Under the pieces are notes generated by a model, which was not told where the DNA came from, made no database searches, and saw only the letters and a list, made by a program, of their open reading frames with translations. Source: an uncultured Burkholderiaceae bacterium (GTDB taxonomy: Bacteria > Pseudomonadota > Gammaproteobacteria > Burkholderiales > Burkholderiaceae_F). Taken from it: 64,000 nt of DNA. The stretch is from assembly GCA_944390675.1 (NCBI GenBank), contig CALXQR010000002.1:124001-188000 (forward strand), in the 5' to 3' direction. Shown in pieces: positions 28,106 through 36,470 of this stretch. Numbering within the stretch: the first letter of the stretch is position 1; each line of letters begins with the position of its first letter. The translations under genes and the position numbers were made by a program.

Positions 28106-29431
28106 GTGGGACAAGCTTTGGGTTTATTGGCAATTTTGATATTAGTGGGGCTCACTGCGGTTTTCGCAATGGGTGAAATTTCCTTTGCGGGCTCCAGAAA
28201 GGTGCGGCTCGCGCAAATGGCTAAAGCGGGCGATCAGCGCGCGCAGCTCGTTTTGCGCATGAAAGAGCGCTCCGGCAACTATTTCTCCGGCATGCAGATC
28301 TGCATCAACGCGGTGGCGCTTTTGGGCGGTTTAGCCAGTGACTCGGCTTTCTCCGGCTTTTTTGAACCGATTCTGGAATATTTCTTCAGCCCCGCCACGG
28401 CAAGCAGTCTCGCTTTTGTGTGCTCCTTTGTGTTGGTGACGATGCTCTTTGTGCTTTTCGGTGACTTAATCCCGAAGCGCCTGGCAATGTATCAGCCTGA
28501 AAAAGTCATTGTTGCTGAAATCCGATTCTTAGTTTTCATCATCACCGTTTTGAAGCCATTCGTGTGGTTGCTCACATGGCTTTCCAACGTTTTGATGAAG
28601 TTTTTCAATTTGCCCACCGCTCGTGAAGATCGCTTAACGAGTGAAGATATTGTCGCCACTATCAATGAAGGCTCGCGCGCGGGTCTCATCGCTCCCACTG
28701 AAAAAGACGCGATTAAAAACTTCATGAATTTGGAAGATCGCTACGTTCCGAGCGCCATGACCGAACGCGACTGCATCGTCTATTTCGATTTGGATGAAAG
28801 CACGCAAAGCGTCGCGCAGAAAATCACGAAGAGCCCGCACGACCGCTTCCTGGTTTGCGACGGCGACATCGATCACGTGATCGGTTACGTAGATTCCAAA
28901 GAAATGCTCAAACTCACCGTGGACGGCAAACCCCTTTCGCTTAAAGACAGCGAATTGATCCACCCGGTGCATAACGTCCCCGACTCTCTGACGCTTTCTG
29001 AATTGCTCGAACAATTTAAAGATCAGCGCATGGACTTTGCCATCGTCGTAAACGAATACGGCTTGACGATGGGGCTAGTGACGCTCAAGGATATTTTGAG
29101 TGTGGTGATCGGTGAATTCTCCGTCTTGAGTGAAGACGAGCAGATTGTTCAAAGAAGTGACGGCACGTGGCTTGTCGATGGCGCCACGCCCGTGGACGAT
29201 GTTGAACGAATGTTTAACATTGACCGGATGCCCGAAGAAGAAAACTATGAAACGGTTTCGGGCTTTATGATGTACATGCTCAGAAAGATTCCGAAACTCA
29301 CCGACAAAGTGGAATTCGAAGGCTACCGCTTTGAAGTGATCGGTGTGGAAAACAGACGTGTTGACCAGGTGCTTGTCACCAAGATTGACGCTTCAGACGA
29401 TCAGGAAAACACTGAGGAGTCAAAAGCCTGA
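28106..29431 (+). CDS. CNNM/HlyC-CorC family membrane protein with CBS pair
   Basis: 441 aa. N-terminal CNNM (DUF21) membrane domain with about four helices (residues 1-170, FSGMQICINAVALLGGL block), then a tandem CBS domain (about 200-335, including VNEYGLTMGLVTLKDIL) and a C-terminal CorC/HlyC transporter-associated domain (GTWLVDGATPVDDVERMF). Members take part in divalent-cation, mainly magnesium, homeostasis. It begins with GTG, supported by a strong GGAGG seven bases before. Confidence 0.9.
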   Translation: MGQALGLLAILILVGLTAVFAMGEISFAGSRKVRLAQMAKAGDQRAQLVLRMKERSGNYFSGMQICINAVALLGGLASDSAFSGFFEPILEYFFSPATASSLAFVCSFVLVTMLFVLFGDLIPKRLAMYQPEKVIVAEIRFLVFIITVLKPFVWLLTWLSNVLMKFFNLPTAREDRLTSEDIVATINEGSRAGLIAPTEKDAIKNFMNLEDRYVPSAMTERDCIVYFDLDESTQSVAQKITKSPHDRFLVCDGDIDHVIGYVDSKEMLKLTVDGKPLSLKDSELIHPVHNVPDSLTLSELLEQFKDQRMDFAIVVNEYGLTMGLVTLKDILSVVIGEFSVLSEDEQIVQRSDGTWLVDGATPVDDVERMFNIDRMPEEENYETVSGFMMYMLRKIPKLTDKVEFEGYRFEVIGVENRRVDQVLVTKIDASDDQENTEESKA

Positions 29432-29447
29432 ATTTGATGACCGATAC

Positions 29448-29476
29448 AGGGGAAGAATTAAAACTTCCCCTTTTTT
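29448..29476 (+). terminator. terminator before pyrD
   Basis: AGGGGAAG pairs perfectly with CTTCCCCT around eight bases and runs into TTTTT. Confidence 0.92.
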
Positions 29477-29525
29477 GCAGCTAAAATTGAGCCTATTGAA
29501 AAGAGCCGAGATAAAAGGAATAAAA

Positions 29526-30572
29526 ATGCTTTACGAAATGGCGCGAGCCTGCTTATTCAAAATGAATCCGGAAACCGCTCACAGCCTCATCATGGGCAAC
29601 ATTGATTGGGCCGTGGCGCTTGGCGTAACTAAACTCGTCACAGGTCCCGAAGTCAATGATCCGGTTGAGGTGATGGGTTTGAAATTCCCCAATGCCGTGG
29701 GTCTTGGCGCCGGCATGGATAAGCAAGCCGCGCACGTCACGAGCATCGGCGCGTTGGGTTTCGGTCACATTGAAGTGGGTACGCTCACACCTGCCGCTCA
29801 GCCAGGCAACCCTAAGCCTCGTTTGTGGCGCGTCATTCCCGCCGAAGGCATTGTGAACTACATGGGCTTTAATAACGTCGGCATTGATCAAGGCGTGGAA
29901 AACCTCAAGCAATCCGGCGTCAAATACAGACAAAAAGGCGGCATCGTCGGCATCAACATCGGCAAACAAAACAGCACCGCATTGGAAGACGCGCTCGCCG
30001 ACTATCAAGTCTGCATGCAAAAGGCTTACGCCGATGCTGATTACCTCGCAATTGATATCTCGTGCCCCAATACGCCCAACCTCACGAAGCTTCAGGACGA
30101 CGACAAACTCTCCGCGCTTGTCAAAGGCATTGCCGAAGAGCGCAAAGCGTTAAGTGACAAGTACGGCCGCTACGTGCCGATTACCGTGAAGATCGGCCCG
30201 GATCTCACCGATGACTCCGTGCGCAGTTCGGCTGACGTTTTCGTGAAGTACGGCATGGACGCGGTGACAGCTACCAACACGACGCGTTCCAGAGAAGGCA
30301 TTGAACAATATCCGCAAAGCAAAAACCCGGGCGGTCTCTCCGGCCTTCCTCTTTTCGAAAAATCCACGCACGTGCTCCGTGTTTTGAGCGAACACTTAAA
30401 GGGCGAACTGCCCATCATCGCCTCGGGCGGTGTGATGAGTCCGGAACTTGCGGTCGAGAAAATGAAAGCGGGCGCCTCGCTCGTGCAGATCTACTCGGGC
30501 TTTATCTATAGCGGTCCGGCGCTTATTTCCGAAGCCGCGCAAGCGATCAAAGCCTGGCGTCAAACGAGATAA
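29526..30572 (+). CDS. pyrD: dihydroorotate dehydrogenase (quinone), class 2
   Basis: 348 aa. Oxidises dihydroorotate in pyrimidine synthesis and passes electrons to quinone at the inner membrane. The amphipathic N-terminal helix (MARACLFKMNPETAHSLI), NAVGLGAGMDKQ, GFGHIEVGTLTP, RLWRVIPAEGIVNYMGFNN, the catalytic Ser in DISCPNTPNL, and VKIGPDLTDD with the later GGLSG are those of class 2 enzymes. ATG follows AAAAGGAATAAAA. The nitroreductase gene follows after 18 bases. Confidence 0.96.
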   Translation: MLYEMARACLFKMNPETAHSLIMGNIDWAVALGVTKLVTGPEVNDPVEVMGLKFPNAVGLGAGMDKQAAHVTSIGALGFGHIEVGTLTPAAQPGNPKPRLWRVIPAEGIVNYMGFNNVGIDQGVENLKQSGVKYRQKGGIVGINIGKQNSTALEDALADYQVCMQKAYADADYLAIDISCPNTPNLTKLQDDDKLSALVKGIAEERKALSDKYGRYVPITVKIGPDLTDDSVRSSADVFVKYGMDAVTATNTTRSREGIEQYPQSKNPGGLSGLPLFEKSTHVLRVLSEHLKGELPIIASGGVMSPELAVEKMKAGASLVQIYSGFIYSGPALISEAAQAIKAWRQTR

Positions 30573-30590
30573 TTTAGTTAGGAGGCTGCG

Positions 30591-31316
30591 ATGACCGGTA
30601 ATGCCACTACTCAAAAAATGCGCTCACACACCTCATGTCGTGCGTTTTTGGATAAACCGGTCCCCGCTGCCCTGATCGATGAAATTCTCGATTGCGCGCA
30701 GATGTCATCGAGCTCGTGCTTTTTGCAGGTGACATCCATCATTCGCGTGACCGATCAAACTAAAAAAGAGGCCATCGCTCAAGGCTGCAAACAACCTTGG
30801 GTGGCGCTCGCGCCTGAATTCTGGGTCTTTTGCGCTGACTTTCACCGTGACGGCCTTCTTTGCGAAAAGCCAGCCTTAGGTTGGACCGATCACTTCCTTG
30901 TGGGGTGCCTCGATACGGGCATCATGGTGCAGTCAGCGATGACAGCGCTTGAATCTTTAGGACTGGGCGGATGCTTTGTGGGCGGCATTCGCGATTGCGG
31001 TGAATTGGTAACGGAACTTCTCGCACTGCCTGACAACACCGCCGCTCTCTTAGGCTTAGCTTTTGGTTATCCCAAAGTCATCAATGAAATTAAGCCGCGG
31101 CTGCCGCGCGAAGCGGTCTTCATGGAAAATGAATACCGCGATCCCGCACCCGGCGTCATTGATCGCTATGACGAAACGATGCGCGAGTACTACAGCACGC
31201 GCACACATTCCAAGAAAGCCTGCGGGTGGTCGGAGCAGTTGGAAGAAATCATCAACCGCGAAAAACGCGCCTATTTGCTCGAACACTTAAAGCGCCGCGG
31301 CTGGCTTGAGAAATAG
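30591..31316 (+). CDS. nfsA: NfsA-type FMN nitroreductase
   Basis: 241 aa. NADPH-dependent reductase of nitro compounds and quinones. The N-terminal HTSCRAFLDKPVPAALIDEIL and MSSSSCFLQV blocks and GLGGCFVGGIRD match the NfsA/Frp branch, as does the C-terminal part with STRTHSKKACGWSEQ. It has a very good ribosome site (TAGGAGGCTGCG). Co-transcription with pyrD is likely. Confidence 0.88.
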   Translation: MTGNATTQKMRSHTSCRAFLDKPVPAALIDEILDCAQMSSSSCFLQVTSIIRVTDQTKKEAIAQGCKQPWVALAPEFWVFCADFHRDGLLCEKPALGWTDHFLVGCLDTGIMVQSAMTALESLGLGGCFVGGIRDCGELVTELLALPDNTAALLGLAFGYPKVINEIKPRLPREAVFMENEYRDPAPGVIDRYDETMREYYSTRTHSKKACGWSEQLEEIINREKRAYLLEHLKRRGWLEK

Positions 31317-31332
31317 AAGTTGATCCAAAACG

Positions 31333-31383
31333 AAAAGGAGTGTAACGCTCGATTCAAACATGAGCTTTTACACTCCTTTTTTG
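31333..31383. terminator. bidirectional terminator
   Basis: AAAAGGAGTGTAA pairs with TTACACTCCTTTT, with an inner GCTC/GAGC stem. T-runs face both ways, serving nfsA and the convergent aldolase-like gene. Confidence 0.92.
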
Positions 31384-31393
31384 ACACCACGAA

Positions 31394-32521
31394 CTACCAA
31401 CCGTAGAAACGATTCCAGCGATCTTTCACTTCCAAGCTGTTATTGACCACGTAGTAGTACGGATGCTGTGCTCCGGTCGGGCAGGCGTGGTTGGGGAGAA
31501 TTCTCAACCGAGTACCGATCGGGAAGTCTTTCGGGTCGAATCCCTCGGGGTTGCGCGCGGAAATGATTCCATGCTCTTGATTGGCACCGCTCACCCACAG
31601 ACCCTCGATAATCTTGCCGTTGATGTCACAGACAAGGCCGTAACCTTGGTCAACTTTTTGGTTTGCGGTTCCCCGGTCACGGGACAGCGCCATCCAGCCG
31701 CCGTCGGTAATCACCCAACCTTTTTCCAATTGATGACCGATAACCGTCACAAGCAACGAGAGCGCAATATCTTCGGGCTTACAGATGCCGACACCTGCCT
31801 GAAAGAGGTCGAAAAAGACATAGACGCCTGCACGAAGTTCGGTCACCCCGGTGAGATCCTCGTCGGTGAGCGCCGTGGGGGTGGAGCCAACGGAGACGAT
31901 GGAAATGTCATAGCCCGCGCTTCTTAACATTTGAGCGGCCTGACAGATGCCGTCACGCTCAGCGCGCGAGCGAATGAGAAGCGCCTCGTGCGTGTCCACA
32001 TCGTAGGAGCCGCCCGCGTGGGTTAAAACACCGACCAATTTTGCCGGGGCTTCAATGGCAGCGGCGACCTCAACGATTTCGGGATTTTGCGGTTTTAATC
32101 CTGAGCGGTGGCCGTCGCAGTCAATTTCGATCATCACTTTGAGCGTGAGCTTTTCTTCCTGACAGAAGCGGCTCACGGCTCGGGCAGAATCCACATTGTC
32201 AAGAATGATCTTAAGATCGACACCCTGACGAACGAGTGCTGCGACACGATGAAGTTTTTGCGGCGCGATGCCCACTGCGTAAATCATGTCTTTAATGCCG
32301 TGCGCGGCAAACTCCTCGGCTTCCTTTAAAGTCGATACCGTGGCGGGGCCTTCGGGCGTCCAGATCTGACGTTTGGCGACTTCCCAACATTTGCTTGTTT
32401 TCAGATGCGGTCTGAGCGTCACGCCGAGCGACTTCGCTTTGTCGCGCATGCGGGCGATGTTGGTGTCCATCTTGGCTTCGTCCAAAATCAAAGCCGGCGT
32501 ATCAATCGTGTGTAAATTCAC
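31394..32521 (-). CDS. D-threonine aldolase/D-serine dehydratase-like PLP enzyme (DSD1 family)
   Basis: 375 aa. Fold-type III PLP enzyme with an alanine-racemase-like N-terminal barrel and a C-terminal D-Ser dehydratase-like domain. The PLP lysine is in RPHLKTSK at about residue 41, the glycine-rich phosphate site in VSVGSTPTAL, and the metal site in PNHACPTGAQH near the end (His and Cys). Such enzymes split D-threonine or 3-hydroxy-D-aspartate or dehydrate D-serine; the exact substrate is not fixed. It begins with GTG after GGGGAAGAAAAA. Confidence 0.88.
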   Translation of the reverse strand: MNLHTIDTPALILDEAKMDTNIARMRDKAKSLGVTLRPHLKTSKCWEVAKRQIWTPEGPATVSTLKEAEEFAAHGIKDMIYAVGIAPQKLHRVAALVRQGVDLKIILDNVDSARAVSRFCQEEKLTLKVMIEIDCDGHRSGLKPQNPEIVEVAAAIEAPAKLVGVLTHAGGSYDVDTHEALLIRSRAERDGICQAAQMLRSAGYDISIVSVGSTPTALTDEDLTGVTELRAGVYVFFDLFQAGVGICKPEDIALSLLVTVIGHQLEKGWVITDGGWMALSRDRGTANQKVDQGYGLVCDINGKIIEGLWVSGANQEHGIISARNPEGFDPKDFPIGTRLRILPNHACPTGAQHPYYYVVNNSLEVKDRWNRFYGW

Positions 32522-32655
32522 TTTTTCTTCCCCAAAAAAAGTCTCTCAACGATTCCTCTGCAAGAACTTTGCAGCGTCGCACTTATTTTAATAAATTTTT
32601 ATCACAAAAAGATAATAATTTATTTTTGCTTCCAGAGGATAACCAAATGACCGTT

Positions 32656-33912
32656 TTATAGATCATCCTCTTGCGTCGGTCGTACAACATAAAGCTTATC
32701 GTTTTCGCGCACCTTCTCGGGCACTTTAAACGTGATATCCATTCCCTTTTGGATATCGCTTACTTCGGCTTCATCAACAAGGATTTTCTCAGGCGTCACA
32801 TAGACCGCGCCCGTTGTAGGACCGGTGATGAGAAGCTTTTCTCCGAGCTTGAAGTTTTGAGCCTGAACCAAAAATTCGGCCACTCCCAACTTCGAGTAAT
32901 ACTTCAGGCATTTACCCGTGTAGAACTTTTTCTCTGTGGCGCGCGACCCGTAGTCTTCGGTCAATTCACCCACAGGCTGCCCCAAGTAGAAGCCGTCCCA
33001 AAAACCACGGTTAAAGACCGTGGACAAACGAGCGTCCCAGCTCGTGGAAAGCTCCTTATTCCAGCGTCCCTCGGCAATTGCCTTGAGCGCCTCGTCGTAG
33101 CACTCGACCACCGTGCGCACGTATTCCGGTCCCCGGGCACGCCCCTCGATTTTGAAAACCCGCACACCCGCTTTCACCATTCGGTCCAAAAAGCCGATCG
33201 TTTTCAGATCTTTCGGACTCATGATGTATTCGTTGTCGATTTCAAACTCGATGTCGCGCTCTTTATCTTTAGCGATATAGGAGCGCCGACAGGTCTGAAT
33301 GCAGCTGCCGCGATTGGCGCTGTAGCCGCGCGTCATGAGACTTAAGTAACACTTGCCGCTCACCGCCATGCAAAGCGCGCCGTGGCAAAACATTTCAATG
33401 CGAACGAGATTGCCGGAGGGACCGCAAATCTTTTCCGCTTCAATCGCCTTGGCGATCGCTTCGACCTGCTTGAGCGTGAGTTCCCGAGCGAGCACCACGA
33501 CGTCAGCAAACTGCGCAAAAAAGCGAAGCGACTCGACGTTCGAAATATTAAGCTGCGTGGACAAGTGCACTTCAAGGCCGATTTCTCTGCAGTAACTCAT
33601 CACAGCCACATCGGTGGCGATGATGGCATCAATCCCTGCGGCCTTGGCGGTGTCGAGAATTTCTCGCATCTCACCGCGCTCTTCATCGTAAATGATGGTG
33701 TTGACGGTGAGGTAACTCTTAACGCCATGCTCTTTGCAAATGCCCGCGGTTTCTTTTAAGTCTTCAAGCGTAAAGGTCTTTGCGGAGTGCGCGCGCATGT
33801 TGAGGCTTCCCACCCCGAAATAGACGGCATCAGCTTTCGCTTTGATTGCTGCGTAAAGGGATTCGCGTGAACCCACGGGCGCCATGATTTCAAAGTCGCT
33901 TCTTTTCAGCAT
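32656..33912 (-). CDS. U32 family protein, tRNA hydroxylation (TrhP/YegQ-like)
   Basis: 418 aa. U32 members once called collagenase-like peptidases now include TrhP and RlhA, which hydroxylate RNA bases using prephenate and an iron-sulfur cluster. Visible are APVGSRESLYAAIKAKADAVYFG, HLSTQLNISN, the FCHGALCMAVSGKCYLS block, GSCIQTCRRSY and FKIEGRARGPEYV. The Cys spacing fits the cluster-binding type. Length and the C-terminal domain suit TrhP better than RlhA. ATG follows GGAGAGCG. It lies behind the GNAT gene with about 10 bases between. Confidence 0.82.
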   Translation of the reverse strand: MLKRSDFEIMAPVGSRESLYAAIKAKADAVYFGVGSLNMRAHSAKTFTLEDLKETAGICKEHGVKSYLTVNTIIYDEERGEMREILDTAKAAGIDAIIATDVAVMSYCREIGLEVHLSTQLNISNVESLRFFAQFADVVVLARELTLKQVEAIAKAIEAEKICGPSGNLVRIEMFCHGALCMAVSGKCYLSLMTRGYSANRGSCIQTCRRSYIAKDKERDIEFEIDNEYIMSPKDLKTIGFLDRMVKAGVRVFKIEGRARGPEYVRTVVECYDEALKAIAEGRWNKELSTSWDARLSTVFNRGFWDGFYLGQPVGELTEDYGSRATEKKFYTGKCLKYYSKLGVAEFLVQAQNFKLGEKLLITGPTTGAVYVTPEKILVDEAEVSDIQKGMDITFKVPEKVRENDKLYVVRPTQEDDL

Positions 33913-33921
33913 CACGCTCTC

Positions 33922-34431
33922 CTAAAAGCCGCTCGGCGGTTCGTTGGCGAAATCAAGCACCATGTCGTACCAGGCCGCGCCCCCGTGCACAGAGGCCGAG
34001 AGGCCGTGCGAGACAAAGCCGAACTGCTCATAGAAAGGAATGAGTTTTTCCTTGCAGGTGAGAATCACACCGCGCCTATTTTCCGCGCGCGCTTTTTCAA
34101 TCATTTCCATCATCAAAAGCGAAGCGTAGCCGCGATGTCTTTTCTGAGGCAGCACCGCCAAACCGAAAACGCTTTGCCAGGCGCCTTTGGGATTGTGAAG
34201 GTTCGCGTCTTCGTAGAGATCGTCCGTGATCGTCTGCTGATCAGTCACCATCCCATCAATCAGCCCGCACACCTTCCCCTCTTCTTCGAGGATAAGAAAG
34301 TAGTCTGCGAAAGCAGCCAGACGCTTTTTAAAATTTTCCAGACCGCAGGCTTCAGCCTCGGGAAAAGAAGCCGACTCAACAGCCGAGAGACTTTCGGCAT
34401 CAGCCATGGTAGCTGTTCGAATACGAATCAA
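33922..34431 (-). CDS. GNAT family N-acetyltransferase
   Basis: 169 aa. Acetyl-CoA-binding GNAT fold: LAVLPQKRHRGYASLLMMEMI holds the pyrophosphate loop (QKRHRG), and FYEQFGFVSHG is the usual C-terminal motif. The layout resembles arylalkylamine/spermidine-type acetyltransferases (YEDANLHNP loop). It appears to begin with TTG, supported by GGGAG six bases before. The substrate is unknown. The U32 gene follows it. Confidence 0.82.
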   Translation of the reverse strand: MIRIRTATMADAESLSAVESASFPEAEACGLENFKKRLAAFADYFLILEEEGKVCGLIDGMVTDQQTITDDLYEDANLHNPKGAWQSVFGLAVLPQKRHRGYASLLMMEMIEKARAENRRGVILTCKEKLIPFYEQFGFVSHGLSASVHGGAAWYDMVLDFANEPPSGF

Positions 34432-34515
34432 AATTCACTCCCAAAAAATGAGCGCCCGGGCTCAGATAACGGGCATCGGGCGCACAACGACTTTCGTCAA
34501 AACAAAAACGCTGAC

Positions 34516-34920
34516 TTATTTCTTCCACTTACCGTGGACAAGAACCACGCGGTAACCGTCCGCATCTTCGTAGGCCACGCACGGCCACTTGGCGTTGACG
34601 TACTGCACAGGCGGCGTCACCTGAGGAACTCCGGCTTGGAACATTGCGGCTAAGCGAGCGCTCCAGTGCTCATCTTCTTCAATGCAAAAAACTCGATAGT
34701 GTTCGGGAGAAGATGCGCGAGGTGCCGTTTCTGCGCCTCTGATCTGAGAGAATTCAAACTGATAGGGCCAATCCTTGTGGCCTAACAAAACCGTGTCCAT
34801 CCCGTCCACATTTTCACTGCGATCGAGCACTTCAAAGCCCAAGCCGTCACGATAAAAAGGCAAGAGCAAATCAATATCTTTAGTCAGGCGAGACAGACGC
34901 AATTTCGGGTAACCCGTCAT
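34516..34920 (-). CDS. VOC (glyoxalase-fold) family protein
   Basis: 134 aa. Two beta-alpha-beta-beta-beta modules: LRLSRLTKDIDLLLPFYRDGLGFEVLDRS opens the first, and PCVAYEDADGYRVVLVHG closes the second. It resembles small VOC proteins of the YycE type. ATG 34920 has GGAG upstream; a GTG at 34929 is less likely. Function is unknown. Confidence 0.8.
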   Translation of the reverse strand: MTGYPKLRLSRLTKDIDLLLPFYRDGLGFEVLDRSENVDGMDTVLLGHKDWPYQFEFSQIRGAETAPRASSPEHYRVFCIEEDEHWSARLAAMFQAGVPQVTPPVQYVNAKWPCVAYEDADGYRVVLVHGKWKK

Positions 34921-34964
34921 CTTCAACACTCCTCATCTACAGCGAGTTTTCAATCAACTTTTTA

Positions 34965-34970
34965 ATTATA
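34965..34970 (-). promoter_or_regulatory. possible -10 element of the VOC gene
   Basis: Minus-strand TATAAT 45 bases before the VOC start; no convincing -35 box at 16-18 bases. Confidence 0.35.
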
Positions 34971-35011
34971 GACGGCTAAGCGCCTAAATATGGGGAATTG
35001 GATACTCATTT

Positions 35012-35048
35012 GAAACAAAAGCGGCGCGCCCGTTTTCAGACACGCCGT
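35012..35048 (-). terminator. terminator of speF-potE
   Basis: On the minus strand CGGCGTG pairs with CGCGCCG (one T-G pair) around 12 bases, then CTTTTGTTT. It starts 25 bases after the potE stop. Confidence 0.65.
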
Positions 35049-35071
35049 CCTATCAACGAAGCTTCAAGCGA

Positions 35072-36391
35072 TTAGGCTTGAACTTCATCGTTTCGCGTTA
35101 CAAAGCGCGGAGCCACAAATCCCCAGAAGGTCCAACCGAGGAACGTAGCAATGGATCCCCAGAAGACTTCAAAGTAGCCCGTGGAAATCAAAGCGTAGAA
35201 GCTGTAGATGCCGCCGATTAAGCCCACAAAGGTGTAAAGCTTGGCTTGTTTGGGAGCAACCTTGGCTTCACGCATGATGATGCCGACCGCGGCCATCGAG
35301 AGGATGTACGGCATGATGTTCGTCACCACAGCCAAGTCGACTAAGCGGTTAAATTGCTTGAACAATTCGGGGCTGATCGTCATTAAGCAAAAGCCCGTTT
35401 GAATCGCCGTGATGATGATCATGCCCGTGACAGGTGCCTGATACTTATTGACCTTGGCAAAAGGCTTCGGGAACAAGCCGTCAACAGCCGATTGTTGGAA
35501 AACCTTGGCAATCGTAAACTGCCAGCCAAGCGTTGAGCCCGCGCAGGACAAAACCAAAAGACCCATCACAACTTTGCCCACTTCAGGCGTGAACATCTGA
35601 GCGAACACCAAACCGAAGGGGGCGTTCGATTGCACCAATTCAGCGTTGGGCACAATACCCGCGATGATATTCGTTGAGACGATGTAGATGATTGCCACAC
35701 CGATCGTAGCGGCCATCACGGCAATCGGGACATTCTTTTCGGGGTTGTCGATCGCGTCACTGTTGGCGCAGGCGCTTTCAAGACCGAGGAATGCCCACAA
35801 AGTCATGGAAATGGAGGCGCCCACCGCTGTAAAGAAGGGCTGATCGTGCGGGTTCCAGCTTGCCACGTAGAGATCGGGATCAAACCAGAACCAACCGATG
35901 ACAGAGAGCACCAACACCGGGATAATCACGCACCAGACCGCCACGGCGCTTAATTTCCCCGTGATGCTCGCGCCCAAGAAGTTGGACGCCGTGCAGACCC
36001 AAAGGACAACGATCGTGGCAATGCAGACCTGAATCGGCGAGAGATCCACTTCCAGGAAACTCGCCCCGTAGCCCACACAGGTGATGGCAATGGCGATATT
36101 GGCAAACAAAAGCGAGACACCGTAGGTGTAGTTAGCCATAAAGTTGCCGGATTTACCGAAGGCGTACTCGGAGTAGCCGCCCATGCCGGGGCGTTTACTG
36201 AACATGCCGCATTTGGCAAAGGCGTAGGCCAAGCAAAGCGACCCCACCGCGGTCACAAGCCAGGACAAAATGGAAATCGTGCCCACTTCCGCCAGCTTTG
36301 TGGGAAGCATCACGATGCCGGAGCCCATCATGTTGATGGCCGTCAGAAGCGTCAATTCAAAGACGCTCATTTTTGCTCGAGAGCTAGACAT
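35072..36391 (-). CDS. potE: putrescine/ornithine antiporter
   Basis: 439 aa with about 12 membrane helices, APC superfamily. Exchanges putrescine for ornithine at the inner membrane, so with SpeF it forms the acid-resistance and polyamine cycle. SVFELTLLTAINMMGSGIVMLPT at the start, GGYSEYAFGKSGNFMANYTYG, and WAFLGLESACANSDAIDNPEKNVPIA are the known PotE blocks. ATG 36391 follows AGGAGTTTTCTCT. It lies 79 bases behind speF, with a hairpin in the gap. Confidence 0.95.
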   Translation of the reverse strand: MSSSRAKMSVFELTLLTAINMMGSGIVMLPTKLAEVGTISILSWLVTAVGSLCLAYAFAKCGMFSKRPGMGGYSEYAFGKSGNFMANYTYGVSLLFANIAIAITCVGYGASFLEVDLSPIQVCIATIVVLWVCTASNFLGASITGKLSAVAVWCVIIPVLVLSVIGWFWFDPDLYVASWNPHDQPFFTAVGASISMTLWAFLGLESACANSDAIDNPEKNVPIAVMAATIGVAIIYIVSTNIIAGIVPNAELVQSNAPFGLVFAQMFTPEVGKVVMGLLVLSCAGSTLGWQFTIAKVFQQSAVDGLFPKPFAKVNKYQAPVTGMIIITAIQTGFCLMTISPELFKQFNRLVDLAVVTNIMPYILSMAAVGIIMREAKVAPKQAKLYTFVGLIGGIYSFYALISTGYFEVFWGSIATFLGWTFWGFVAPRFVTRNDEVQA

Positions 36392-36407
36392 AGAGAAAAC
36401 TCCTTGC

Positions 36408-36434
36408 GGGCCGAAGGTAAAAACCTTCGGTCCC
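36408..36434 (-). repeat. hairpin between speF and potE
   Basis: On the minus strand GGGACCGAAGGT pairs with ACCTTCGGCCC around TTTT (one G-C to G-T change). There is no U-run after it, so it is better read as an intra-operon processing or stability hairpin than a terminator. Confidence 0.6.
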
Positions 36435-36470
36435 AAATTCCTTTAATAACTTCCTTTCGAAGCCTTCTAA